A stretch of DNA of 14,809 nt, from assembly GCA_020626545.1 (NCBI GenBank), contig JAHKZS010000163.1, forward strand, positions 1 through 14,809. The letters are read 5' to 3'. The stretch's first letter is position 1; every line of letters begins with the position of its first letter. The translations under genes and the position numbers were made by a program. Of this stretch, positions 1 through 5,637 are shown one piece after another. The DNA comes from a bacterium (GTDB lineage Bacteria; Bacillota; Clostridia; Oscillospirales; Acutalibacteraceae). A model generated the notes under the pieces. It was given only the letters and a program-made list of their open reading frames with translations. It was not told the origin of the DNA and made no database searches.

Positions 1-2
1 GA

Positions 3-170
3 GTTCACGTCGCGATTAACACTTTAATCGCAGTGAACAGAGTCCGCGACGACGAGCACGCCGTCAGTTTGTTCATCTGTGAGAAAACTTTCATCTCGAA
101 CCTTGGGTTCACGTTTTAGGGAAAGGTTTCATCTGCTCTACGGGCTAAAAACAGTCCGCCGGACTGTTTT
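3..170 (+). ncRNA. Possible 3' part of a structured RNA (unassigned)
   Basis: No convincing gene is visible here, but the stretch is rich in stem-loops. Bases 12-19 (GCGATTAA) pair perfectly with 24-31 around a CACT loop, and the helix resumes with GTTCAC (3-8) pairing to GTGAAC (33-38). A second hairpin, GAACC-TTG-GGTTC, lies at 98-110. A third at 148-170 resembles a terminator. That order would fit the end of a structured RNA transcribed rightwards and cut by the window edge. I cannot match it to tmRNA, RNase P RNA, SRP RNA or a riboswitch that I know. The frame from 3 to 119 on the plus strand is open and ends in TAG, so the C-terminus of an unknown protein is the alternative. Confidence 0.2.
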
Positions 171-174
171 CTTT
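148..174 (+). terminator. Hairpin terminator, probably bidirectional
   Basis: Ten-base-pair stem AAAACAGTCC (148-157) / GGACTGTTTT (161-170) with a 3-nt loop, followed by CTTT on the plus strand and by TTTTT on the minus strand. It would end whatever enters from the left edge. It could also back up the tRNA terminator to its right. Confidence 0.6.
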
Positions 175-181
175 ACGCCCT

Positions 182-260
182 TTCGAGTCCCTTCCGGCTG
201 CAAAAAAATAACGAGTCCATTGGACTCGTTACTTTTTTGGCACGCCGGAAGGGACTCGAA
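182..260. repeat. Long imperfect palindrome spanning tRNA-Arg 3' end and its terminator
   Basis: TTCGAGTCCCTTCCGGC at 182-198 is exactly the reverse complement of 244-260, which is the T-arm and 3' acceptor strand of the tRNA. Inside these arms lie A-runs (202-208 and, on the opposite strand, 233-238) and then TAACGAGTCC (209-218) against GGACTCGTTA (222-231) around an ATT centre. The whole 79-bp block is therefore one palindrome with only a few mismatches and two extra bases on the right side. The heptamer CGAGTCC or its complement occurs four times in it. Confidence 0.9.
202..237 (-). terminator. tRNA-Arg intrinsic terminator
   Basis: On the minus strand, directly after the encoded CCA, a 10-bp stem (TAACGAGTCC / GGACTCGTTA) with a 3-nt loop is followed by seven Ts (complement of 202-208). 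It is the core of the larger palindrome. The plus strand also reads into a T-run at 233-238, so it may act in both directions. Confidence 0.8.
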
Positions 261-314
261 CCCCCGATCTCGCGGTTCGTAGCCGCGCACTCTATCCAGC
301 TGAGCTACCGGCGC
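238..314 (-). tRNA. tRNA-Arg (anticodon ACG)
   Basis: The minus strand folds as a full 77-nt tRNA with an encoded CCA end. The acceptor stem is GCGCCGG against CCGGCGT (a G-U pair at 1-72), with discriminator G. The D-arm contains AGCTCAGCTGGATAGAGT, the anticodon stem-loop is GCGGCTACGAACCGC, and the T-arm contains GGTTCGAGTCC. The loop CTACGAA gives anticodon ACG, in which A34 is normally deaminated to inosine so that CGU, CGC and CGA are read. The gene lies downstream of the M18 aminopeptidase on the same strand but has its own promoter and terminator. Confidence 0.95.
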
Positions 315-321
315 ATTTTCA

Positions 322-341
322 GGGCGGAATTTTTTCCGCCC
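322..341 (-). other. Leader hairpin upstream of tRNA-Arg
   Basis: GGGCGGAA (322-329) and TTCCGCCC (334-341) form a perfect 8-bp stem with a 4-nt loop, between the predicted tRNA promoter and the mature 5' end. No T-run follows on the minus strand, so it is not a standard terminator. It would lie in the 5' leader of the tRNA precursor. Confidence 0.6.
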
Positions 342-345
342 GTAT

Positions 346-374
346 ATAATAACACTTTCGGTAAAAAAATGCAA
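346..374 (-). promoter_or_regulatory. Promoter of tRNA-Arg
   Basis: On the minus strand TTGCAT (complement of 369-374), a 17-bp spacer and TATTAT (complement of 346-351) resemble a SigA promoter. The -35 box and spacer overlap the hairpin and T-run of the M18 gene terminator, so one gene's end supplies part of the next gene's promoter. Confidence 0.6.
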
Positions 375-389
375 GTGTTTTTTACACTT
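363..389 (-). terminator. Terminator of the M18 aminopeptidase gene
   Basis: On the minus strand AAGTGT-AAAAA-ACACTT (complement of 373-389) is followed by GCA and seven Ts (complement of 363-369). The 6-bp stem is short and overlaps the TAA stop codon of the gene, so efficiency may be moderate. Confidence 0.55.
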
Positions 390-1785
390 TATTGTAAAAA
401 GCTAGGAAAGCGCGGTACGCTTCGTACACATCAACCTTGCTCACAAGCTCGAAAGGAGCGTGCATCGACAGCACAGGAACGCCGAGATCTACAACGTCGA
501 CATTCATATTAGCGACATACTTCGCGATAGTTCCGCCGCCGCCGATATCGACCTTACCGAGCTCGCCTACCTGCCACATAATCTTATTTTCCTCGAGGAT
601 AGAGCGGATTTCGCCCATATACTCGGCGGACGCGTCGGAAGTATCGTACTTTCCGCCGTGGCCTGTGTATTTAGAGATAATTACACCCTGGTTAATATAG
701 CTCGAGTTTTTAGCCTCGTACGCGCTCGCGTAAATCGGATCGAACGCCGCGTTAACATCAGCGGAAAGGCACTTACTCTTAGAGAGAACTCTATAGCCTT
801 CCTCGCCGTCGGCTTTAGCGAGGTCGTAGATAAAGTATCTCAAGAAATCGCTCTGCATACCTGTATTTCCGTCGGAGCCTGTTTCCTCTTTATCGGTAAG
901 GTAGGTTATACAGGTGCTCTCGGGCATTTCGCAATCGAGCGCCGCCTTTAACGCGGGATAAGCGCAGACTTTATCGTCGTGTCCGTAACCGCCGATTAAA
1001 CCTCGGTCAAAACCTACGTCACGGCTTTTCTGAGCGGGTACAAAGCACAGCTCAGCCGAGAGGAAATCACCCTCGCGAATTCCGTACTTTTCATTCAATA
1101 TCTTCATAACATTGAGCTTAACGAGCTCGCTTTCCTCGTCCTCGGTATCTAGCGGACGCGATCCGATAAGAACGTTTAAGTTCTCGCCCTCTATCGCCTG
1201 GCCGAGCTTTTTCTGAGCCTGTTCTCTCGCTAAATGCGGAAGTAAGTCCGTAATACAGAAGCAGGGCTCGGCTTCGTCGGCGCCGACCTTAATATCGACT
1301 TTAGTTCCGTCGAGCTTAACGACAGTTCCGTAAAGAGCGAGAGGCATTACAGTCCACTGGTACTTTTTAATTCCGCCGTAATAGTGGGTTTTAAAGTAGG
1401 CGAGGTTATTATCCTCGTAGAGCGGATTGGGTTTTAAATCAACCCTCGGGGAGTCGATATGAGCGATAGCGAGTTTAACGCCGTTTTTAGTTCCGTTTTT
1501 ACCGATAACGGCGAGAGCAATCGCTTTGTCGCGGTTGATATAATAAACCTTATCGCCCGCGTTATACTTTTTATCCTGCTCGAATTCTACGAATCCGTTC
1601 TCTTTAGCGAGCTTAAGCGAATACTTAACAGCCTCGCGCTCTACGGGTGAATTGTCGAGAAATTTTTTATATTCCGCGCAAAACTCGTCCGCGGTATTTA
1701 TCTCTTGCGCCGAGATAGTAGATATGCCCTTTTTTTCGGACATAAACAGTTTTTCTTTTAGTTCCTTAGTTTTGTTATCTGCCAT
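382..1785 (-). CDS. M18 family zinc aminopeptidase
   Basis: A 467-residue cytosolic metallopeptidase of the M18 (aminopeptidase I) family, which removes N-terminal residues from peptides using two metal ions in a large homo-oligomer. The family's metal and catalytic residues are visible in order: His109 in AHIDSPR, Asp271 in GYGHDDKVCAY (HDD 269-271), the Glu pair 300-301 in DKEETGS, Asp343 in SADVNAA, and His442 in SMHAP. Length is normal. No signal peptide is seen. The ATG has a GGAGG nine bases upstream. It starts 38 bases after the lytic transglycosylase gene, so it may be last in that operon; I see no strong promoter in the gap. Its stop lies inside a short terminator hairpin. M18 identity is sure; which peptides it prefers is not readable. 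Confidence 0.95.
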   Translation of the reverse strand: MADNKTKELKEKLFMSEKKGISTISAQEINTADEFCAEYKKFLDNSPVEREAVKYSLKLAKENGFVEFEQDKKYNAGDKVYYINRDKAIALAVIGKNGTKNGVKLAIAHIDSPRVDLKPNPLYEDNNLAYFKTHYYGGIKKYQWTVMPLALYGTVVKLDGTKVDIKVGADEAEPCFCITDLLPHLAREQAQKKLGQAIEGENLNVLIGSRPLDTEDEESELVKLNVMKILNEKYGIREGDFLSAELCFVPAQKSRDVGFDRGLIGGYGHDDKVCAYPALKAALDCEMPESTCITYLTDKEETGSDGNTGMQSDFLRYFIYDLAKADGEEGYRVLSKSKCLSADVNAAFDPIYASAYEAKNSSYINQGVIISKYTGHGGKYDTSDASAEYMGEIRSILEENKIMWQVGELGKVDIGGGGTIAKYVANMNVDVVDLGVPVLSMHAPFELVSKVDVYEAYRAFLAFYNKV

Positions 1786-1823
1786 AGTTTATTACCTCCA
1801 TTTATTATTCTACATTTATAATT

Positions 1824-2426
1824 CTAACTGAAATATAATTTATTATACATATCTTTAGCGTGTTCAACTTTTTTTACGTAACTCTCCGTTTCGGGATAGG
1901 GAATCTTTTTGAGCGTTTTGCCGTCGGAGCTGTACCGGCTGTCCTTGAGCCAGTCCGACACAACGAATCCAGCGTTATAAGCGGCGACAGCGCACCTTTC
2001 GTCCTTGTAATGCTTTAGAAAATATTTTAAAAGATAGCTTCCGTAGCTAATATTGACGGACGGTTTACTCAGCTCGCTGTCGTCAAGCGACGTTCCCCTG
2101 AGTTTTTGAACCCACCTAAAGCTTTCGGGCATCATCTGCATAAGCCCTACCGCTCCGACATTACTCTCGCAATTCGGGTCGAACTTCGACTCGGTTCGTA
2201 TCACGGCGTAGATAAGCGCCTTATCGAGATTGTACTTCTCGGCGGCTTTATCGACGTACTCGCTGTACTTTATAGGGTACATCTTCTGTCCGAGCACATC
2301 CTGAGCCTTTCTGAAATTACCCGAAAGAAACCATATTCCGCCCGCGATAAGAGCAACTATCAACAGAAAAATTATAAAGTTACGAAAGCGGTGGCTTTTT
2401 CGTTTATATCTTCTTCCTCGTGCCAA
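1824..2426 (-). CDS. Membrane-anchored lytic murein transglycosylase (SLT domain)
   Basis: A short peptidoglycan-cleaving lytic transglycosylase. Such enzymes cut the MurNAc-GlcNAc bond and leave an anhydro-sugar end. Counting from the start chosen here (200 residues), a basic N-terminus precedes one membrane segment (about 16-36), and the rest is a single SLT domain. The catalytic Glu79 lies in VIRTESKFDP, followed by GLMQMMP (94-100), AYNAG (149-153) and the late YPETESYV (177-184). The TTG at 2426 is preferred because GAGG (2433-2436) sits six bases ahead. The frame also opens with a TTG at 2438 overlapping the coaE stop, which would add four residues. There is no N-terminal superhelical domain as in the large Slt70 enzymes. 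It ends a tight minus-strand operon and would act at the outer face of the membrane. Confidence 0.9.
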   Translation of the reverse strand: MARGRRYKRKSHRFRNFIIFLLIVALIAGGIWFLSGNFRKAQDVLGQKMYPIKYSEYVDKAAEKYNLDKALIYAVIRTESKFDPNCESNVGAVGLMQMMPESFRWVQKLRGTSLDDSELSKPSVNISYGSYLLKYFLKHYKDERCAVAAYNAGFVVSDWLKDSRYSSDGKTLKKIPYPETESYVKKVEHAKDMYNKLYFS

Positions 2427-2434
2427 AACACACC

Positions 2435-3025
2435 TCAAATTCGGGGTATAATTCCCCTTAACTCATTCCTCAACTCTTTGAGCGAGGAGTTGTTTTCTAT
2501 ACAGTAATCGCAGTTTTCGGTAAAAAACTTATCGGAAAGCTGGATTTTTAATCGGCTTTTCGCCATTTCTTCAGAAATATTGTCACGTTTTATAATTCTT
2601 TCAATTCTGAATTTATCATCACACACAAGCGCTACAGTCGAATCGCAGAGCACATCTAACCTAGCCTCAAAAAGCTGAGGGGCGTCAAATAAAATTTTAT
2701 CCGCGCCGTTTTCGGAAAGCTCTCTTAACTTTTCGACAAACAAAGCGGTTATACACGGATGTGTGATAGAATTTAAAGTTTTTGTACTTTTGTCGTCCTT
2801 AAACGCCCGCTTGGCGAGTTCTTTTCGGTTAATCGAATCGTTTTCGAGTAAATCCGCTCCGAACGCTGAGAGAATATTTATCATAACTATTTTATTTTCG
2901 AGCGCTTCTCTCGCGAGCAAATCGGCGTCGATAACTTTATATCCGAACTCCTCGAACACCTCTCGGGCTATACCTTTCCCTGAGCCTGTTCGTCCCGTAA
3001 GTCCGACGAGTTTAAACTTTCTCAA
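2435..3025 (-). CDS. coaE: Dephospho-CoA kinase
   Basis: Last step of coenzyme A synthesis: ATP phosphorylates the 3'-hydroxyl of dephospho-CoA. The 196-residue length is typical. The P-loop GLTGRTGSGKG is at residues 8-18, IDAD at 32-35, ITHP at 87-90, FDAPQLFE at 113-120 and a lid-type IIKRDNISEEMAKSRL at 144-159. One oddity is that the residue after the P-loop lysine is Gly18 where Ser or Thr is usual. The start is a TTG with GAGGTGAT five bases upstream. This site and the start lie inside the end of the preceding gene (14-bp overlap), which suggests translational coupling. The stop overlaps or nearly touches the next gene. Family assignment is firm. Confidence 0.93.
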   Translation of the reverse strand: MRKFKLVGLTGRTGSGKGIAREVFEEFGYKVIDADLLAREALENKIVMINILSAFGADLLENDSINRKELAKRAFKDDKSTKTLNSITHPCITALFVEKLRELSENGADKILFDAPQLFEARLDVLCDSTVALVCDDKFRIERIIKRDNISEEMAKSRLKIQLSDKFFTENCDYCIENNSSLKELRNELRGIIPRI

Positions 3026-4046
3026 GATTAATCACCTCGAATCCCGCCGCGCGTACAAGGCGGTTATACACTGCCATTCCGACGCCGTTCGGTTCGGGAC
3101 ACCGCGCGTAAACGGTTTTTATCTCCGGATTTTTATCAATCTCGCGAAGCATTTTAAACAGCTTATGAGCCTGAGCTTTATAATTATCCTTAGCTCCGAG
3201 AAGATAAGTTTTCACTTCCAGAAAATCGCTGTCGCCGTCGTAGCACAAAGCGGCGGTGCTTTCCGATTTTTTTCCGTTTACAAAGTCTATATACTTCTTA
3301 TCGTCCGCCGACACGAGAATTACCTCGGCTTTCGGCGAATAGTGTTTATACTTCATACCGGGGGAGGAAGCTTTTTCGCCCGACTTCAGCTCGTGAAGCA
3401 CCGCGTCGTCAACATCTATCTCCCCTATTACATTTTCAATTTCCTCGACGGTAATCCCGCCCGGTCTTAAAAGCTTCGGTTTATCGAGAGCGAGAGTAAT
3501 TACCGTACTCTCAAGTCCTACCGCGCACTCTCCGCCGTCAACTATCGCGTCAATTTTACCGTTCATATCGGAAAGAACGTGGTTTGCGGTAGTCGGGCTG
3601 GGAGAACCCGAGATATTGGCGGAAGGCGCCGCTAACGGACAGCCCGCGGCTTTTATTACAGCCTGGGCGGTTTTATGCGACGGAAACCTTACCGCTACCG
3701 TATCAAGTCCGGCGCTCACCTCGTCGGGAATAGCTTTACCCTTGGGCATAATTATCGTGAGCGGCCCGCTCCAGAACGTCTCGGCGAGCTTATACGCTTT
3801 TTCGGGGATTTCGGAGACGAGAGAAAACTTCTCGATATCGCCTATATTGGCAATATGTACAATCAGCGGGTTGTCGGCGGGTCTGCCTTTCGCCTTAAAA
3901 ATCTTTGCGACAGCCTCTCCGTCGAGAGCGTTCGCGGCTAAGCCGTAGACTGTTTCTGTCGGAACGGCTACAAGTCCTCCGCGCGCTAGAATTCCGCCCG
4001 CTATTTTTATATCTTCCTCATTATCCTTCAATAACAATGTATTCAT
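3012..4046 (-). CDS. ywlC: L-threonylcarbamoyladenylate synthase (Sua5/YwlC type)
   Basis: Makes threonylcarbamoyl-AMP from threonine, bicarbonate and ATP, the first step of the t6A37 modification in ANN-decoding tRNAs. The YrdC fold fills about residues 10-205: PTETVYGLA (29-37), the KGRP site (53-56), FWSGPLTI (91-98), PSANISG (141-147), GLESTVI (177-183) and LRPGG (193-197). The linker SPGMKYKHYSP (228-238) and a C-terminal Sua5 domain ending in NGVGMAVYNRLVRAA make this the long Sua5 form (344 residues), not the short TsaC. The ATG starts four bases after the prfA stop, and its end contains the coaE ribosome binding site. In many Firmicutes prmC lies between prfA and this gene; it is absent here. 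Confidence 0.95.
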   Translation of the reverse strand: MNTLLLKDNEEDIKIAGGILARGGLVAVPTETVYGLAANALDGEAVAKIFKAKGRPADNPLIVHIANIGDIEKFSLVSEIPEKAYKLAETFWSGPLTIIMPKGKAIPDEVSAGLDTVAVRFPSHKTAQAVIKAAGCPLAAPSANISGSPSPTTANHVLSDMNGKIDAIVDGGECAVGLESTVITLALDKPKLLRPGGITVEEIENVIGEIDVDDAVLHELKSGEKASSPGMKYKHYSPKAEVILVSADDKKYIDFVNGKKSESTAALCYDGDSDFLEVKTYLLGAKDNYKAQAHKLFKMLREIDKNPEIKTVYARCPEPNGVGMAVYNRLVRAAGFEVINLEKV

Positions 4047-4050
4047 TAAA

Positions 4051-5127
4051 TCAACTTTCCATACTTTCTTTAAGCTTTTCGGCTCTGTCGGCGGCTACAA
4101 GCGCGTCGATAACCTCGTCCAAATCGCCGTTTAAAATATCCTCGAGCTTATACAGAGTGAGCCCGATTCGATGGTCGGTTAAACGTCCCTGGGGATAGTT
4201 ATAGGTTCTTATACGCTCGCTTCGGTCGCCGCTTCCGACCTGGGATTTTCTTTCGGCGGAAATCGCGTTATCCTGAGCCTCCTGCTTTTGCTGTAGAAGC
4301 CGTGATTTTAAGACCTTCATCGCCTTATCTTTATTCTTATACTGGCTTCTTTCGTCCTGACATTCAACCACCATTCCTGTGGGCAGGTGGGTAATTCTGA
4401 TAGCGGAAGATGTTTTGTTTATATGCTGTCCGCCCGCGCCCGAGCTTCTGAACGTATCAATTTTTAAGTCCTTGGGGTTAATCTCCATCTCGACCTCGTC
4501 GGCTTCGGGAAGCACGGCTACGGTTGTAGTAGAGGTATGGATTCTGCCCTGGCTTTCGGTTTCGGGTACACGCTGGACGCGGTGAACTCCGCTTTCGTAT
4601 TTAAAACGGCTGTACGCTCCGTCGCCGTTAATCATAAACGAAACTTCTTTAAAACCGCCTAGCTCGGTTTCGTTAGCGTTAATAAGCTCGGTTTTAAAAC
4701 CTTTCGACTCGGCGTACATAGTATACATACGGTAAAGAACCGCGGAAAACAGCGCGCTTTCCTCGCCGCCCGCGCCGCCGCGGATTTCGACAATAACGTT
4801 TCGGTCGTCGTTAGGATCTTTCGGAAGGAGCAGGATTTTAAGCTCGTCGGCGATAGTTTCAACGGCTTTTTTAGCTTCGTCGAGCTCGGACTGGGCGAGT
4901 TCTTTCATTTCGCCGTCCATAGACGAATCGTTTAAAAACTCCATACTCTCGTCGATAGTCGAGAGCGCGTCCTTATACTCCCTGTATTTTAAAACAACAG
5001 GCTCGAGCTCGCGGATTTCTTTCATAATCTTCTGATATTCCTCGACATCAGCCGCTACGCTCGGCTCGTAAATCTTAGTATTCAATTCGCTGTAACGTTT
5101 ATCAAATATCTCAATTTTCTCGAACAT
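4051..5127 (-). CDS. prfA: Peptide chain release factor 1
   Basis: Class I release factor that recognises UAA and UAG and triggers hydrolysis of peptidyl-tRNA. The chosen ATG gives 358 residues, the usual length, starting MFEKIEIF. The GGQ catalytic motif is at residues 232-234 ([14 protein letters not shown]) and is surrounded by typical RF1 sequence. The stop-codon reading loop is in [14 protein letters not shown] (residues 187-200), giving a PET version of the RF1 PxT motif and so RF1 rather than RF2. The frame is open further upstream to 5199, but that part overlaps the DUF951 gene in another frame and lacks family similarity. The start overlaps the DUF951 stop as TGATG, so coupling is likely. 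No prmC, the methylase of the GGQ glutamine, is in this window. Confidence 0.97.
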   Translation of the reverse strand: MFEKIEIFDKRYSELNTKIYEPSVAADVEEYQKIMKEIRELEPVVLKYREYKDALSTIDESMEFLNDSSMDGEMKELAQSELDEAKKAVETIADELKILLLPKDPNDDRNVIVEIRGGAGGEESALFSAVLYRMYTMYAESKGFKTELINANETELGGFKEVSFMINGDGAYSRFKYESGVHRVQRVPETESQGRIHTSTTTVAVLPEADEVEMEINPKDLKIDTFRSSGAGGQHINKTSSAIRITHLPTGMVVECQDERSQYKNKDKAMKVLKSRLLQQKQEAQDNAISAERKSQVGSGDRSERIRTYNYPQGRLTDHRIGLTLYKLEDILNGDLDEVIDALVAADRAEKLKESMES

Positions 5128-5300
5128 CAAATAACCTTCTTTATATTTTTCTCTATCTTTTTTCTCGGCGCCATAACCTCGCGCCCGCAGCCTTCGCAAC
5201 GGATTTTAAAATCCATTCCGAGCCTTAAAAGAGTAAATATTTTACTTCCGCAGGGGTGCGGTTTTTTCATCTCGATTTTATCTCCGACTTTAAGTTCCAT
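5127..5300 (-). CDS. DUF951 family small protein
   Basis: A 57-residue protein of the DUF951 family, found across Firmicutes with no established function. Visible hallmarks are an N-terminal [15 protein letters not shown] segment, three cysteines (Cys17, Cys35 and Cys38, the last two as CEGC), and a basic tail [13 protein letters not shown]. The cysteines suggest a small metal-binding or zinc-ribbon-like fold (inference). The ATG at 5300 is chosen because GGAGG lies five bases before it; the ATG at 5312 overlaps that same Shine-Dalgarno. It is the first gene of the operon, with a well-matched promoter at 5323-5351, and its stop overlaps the prfA start by one base. Confidence 0.9.
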   Translation of the reverse strand: MELKVGDKIEMKKPHPCGSKIFTLLRLGMDFKIRCEGCGREVMAPRKKIEKNIKKVI

Positions 5301-5322
5301 ATATTCCTCCATAGGTATTTAT

Positions 5323-5351
5323 ATTATAGTTTATTTCAGAGAAAATAGCAA
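5323..5351 (-). promoter_or_regulatory. SigA-type promoter of the DUF951-prfA operon
   Basis: On the minus strand TTGCTA (complement of 5346-5351), exactly 17 bp, then TATAAT (complement of 5323-5328). Transcription would begin near 5316, leaving a very short leader before the GGAGG. Confidence 0.75.
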
Positions 5352-5547
5352 ATTTTTTTGGAAACCGCGGAATTATCATTAAAAATACTTTTTTCAGAGA
5401 TATTAACTAACACGCTGAAATTCGACAAACAAGCGGTTTTTACGCCTTTTTTATACGGTTTAATTATCACTTAAACCTATAACCAATTACTTATTTTATA
5501 ACATTTTGTGTACAATTTATAAAAATAAAAATTATTCGAAAAAAGGC
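5352..5547. other. AT-rich intergenic region between divergent promoters
   Basis: The non-coding gap between the DUF951 start (5300) and the transpeptidase start (5638) is 337 bp. Its outer parts hold one promoter for each direction. This middle stretch has no plausible gene. A weaker minus-strand promoter-like pair, TTGTCG (complement of 5423-5428), 17 bp, TAATAT (complement of 5400-5405), could serve as a second upstream start for the DUF951 operon. I see no riboswitch or strong hairpin. Confidence 0.4.
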
Positions 5548-5576
5548 TTGTAAATCGGGCGGTTTAGCGTTAGAAT
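5548..5576 (+). promoter_or_regulatory. SigA-type promoter of the L,D-transpeptidase gene
   Basis: TTGTAA (5548-5553), 17 bp, TAGAAT (5571-5576). The leader would be about 55 nt and contains overlapping small inverted repeats around 5580-5602 (ATTACA-AGTA-TGTAAT and TATGT-AAT-ACATA) that might be an operator or just chance in AT-rich sequence. The gene's AAAGGAAG binding site is at 5622-5629. Confidence 0.65.
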
Positions 5577-5637
5577 TAGATTACAAGTATGTAATACATA
5601 TATTTTATAGAAAAGTTAAAGAAAGGAAGATAAATAT

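Noticed and set aside
182..260. Integration attachment-site pair at the tRNA 3' end
   Set aside because: Attachment sites after integration are direct repeats flanking an element. Here the copies are inverted, only 45 bases apart, and no integrase is present.
138..374. Open reading frames across the tRNA-Arg on both strands (peptides with AQLDRVRGYEPRDRGFESLPA-like or GRDSNPR text)
   Set aside because: These are the familiar false translations of a tRNA-Arg gene. The tRNA fold explains the sequence fully.
460..951. Open frame of 163 codons on the plus strand inside the M18 gene
   Set aside because: It is antisense to a conserved enzyme with all catalytic residues, has no family resemblance and no credible ribosome binding site.
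2763..3470. Open frame of 235 codons on the plus strand across coaE and ywlC
   Set aside because: It runs antisense through two conserved genes, and its composition reflects their codon bias.
5128..5199. N-terminal extension of prfA to 5199
   Set aside because: It overlaps the DUF951 gene out of frame and does not resemble RF1. The ATG at 5127 in the TGATG junction gives the normal length.
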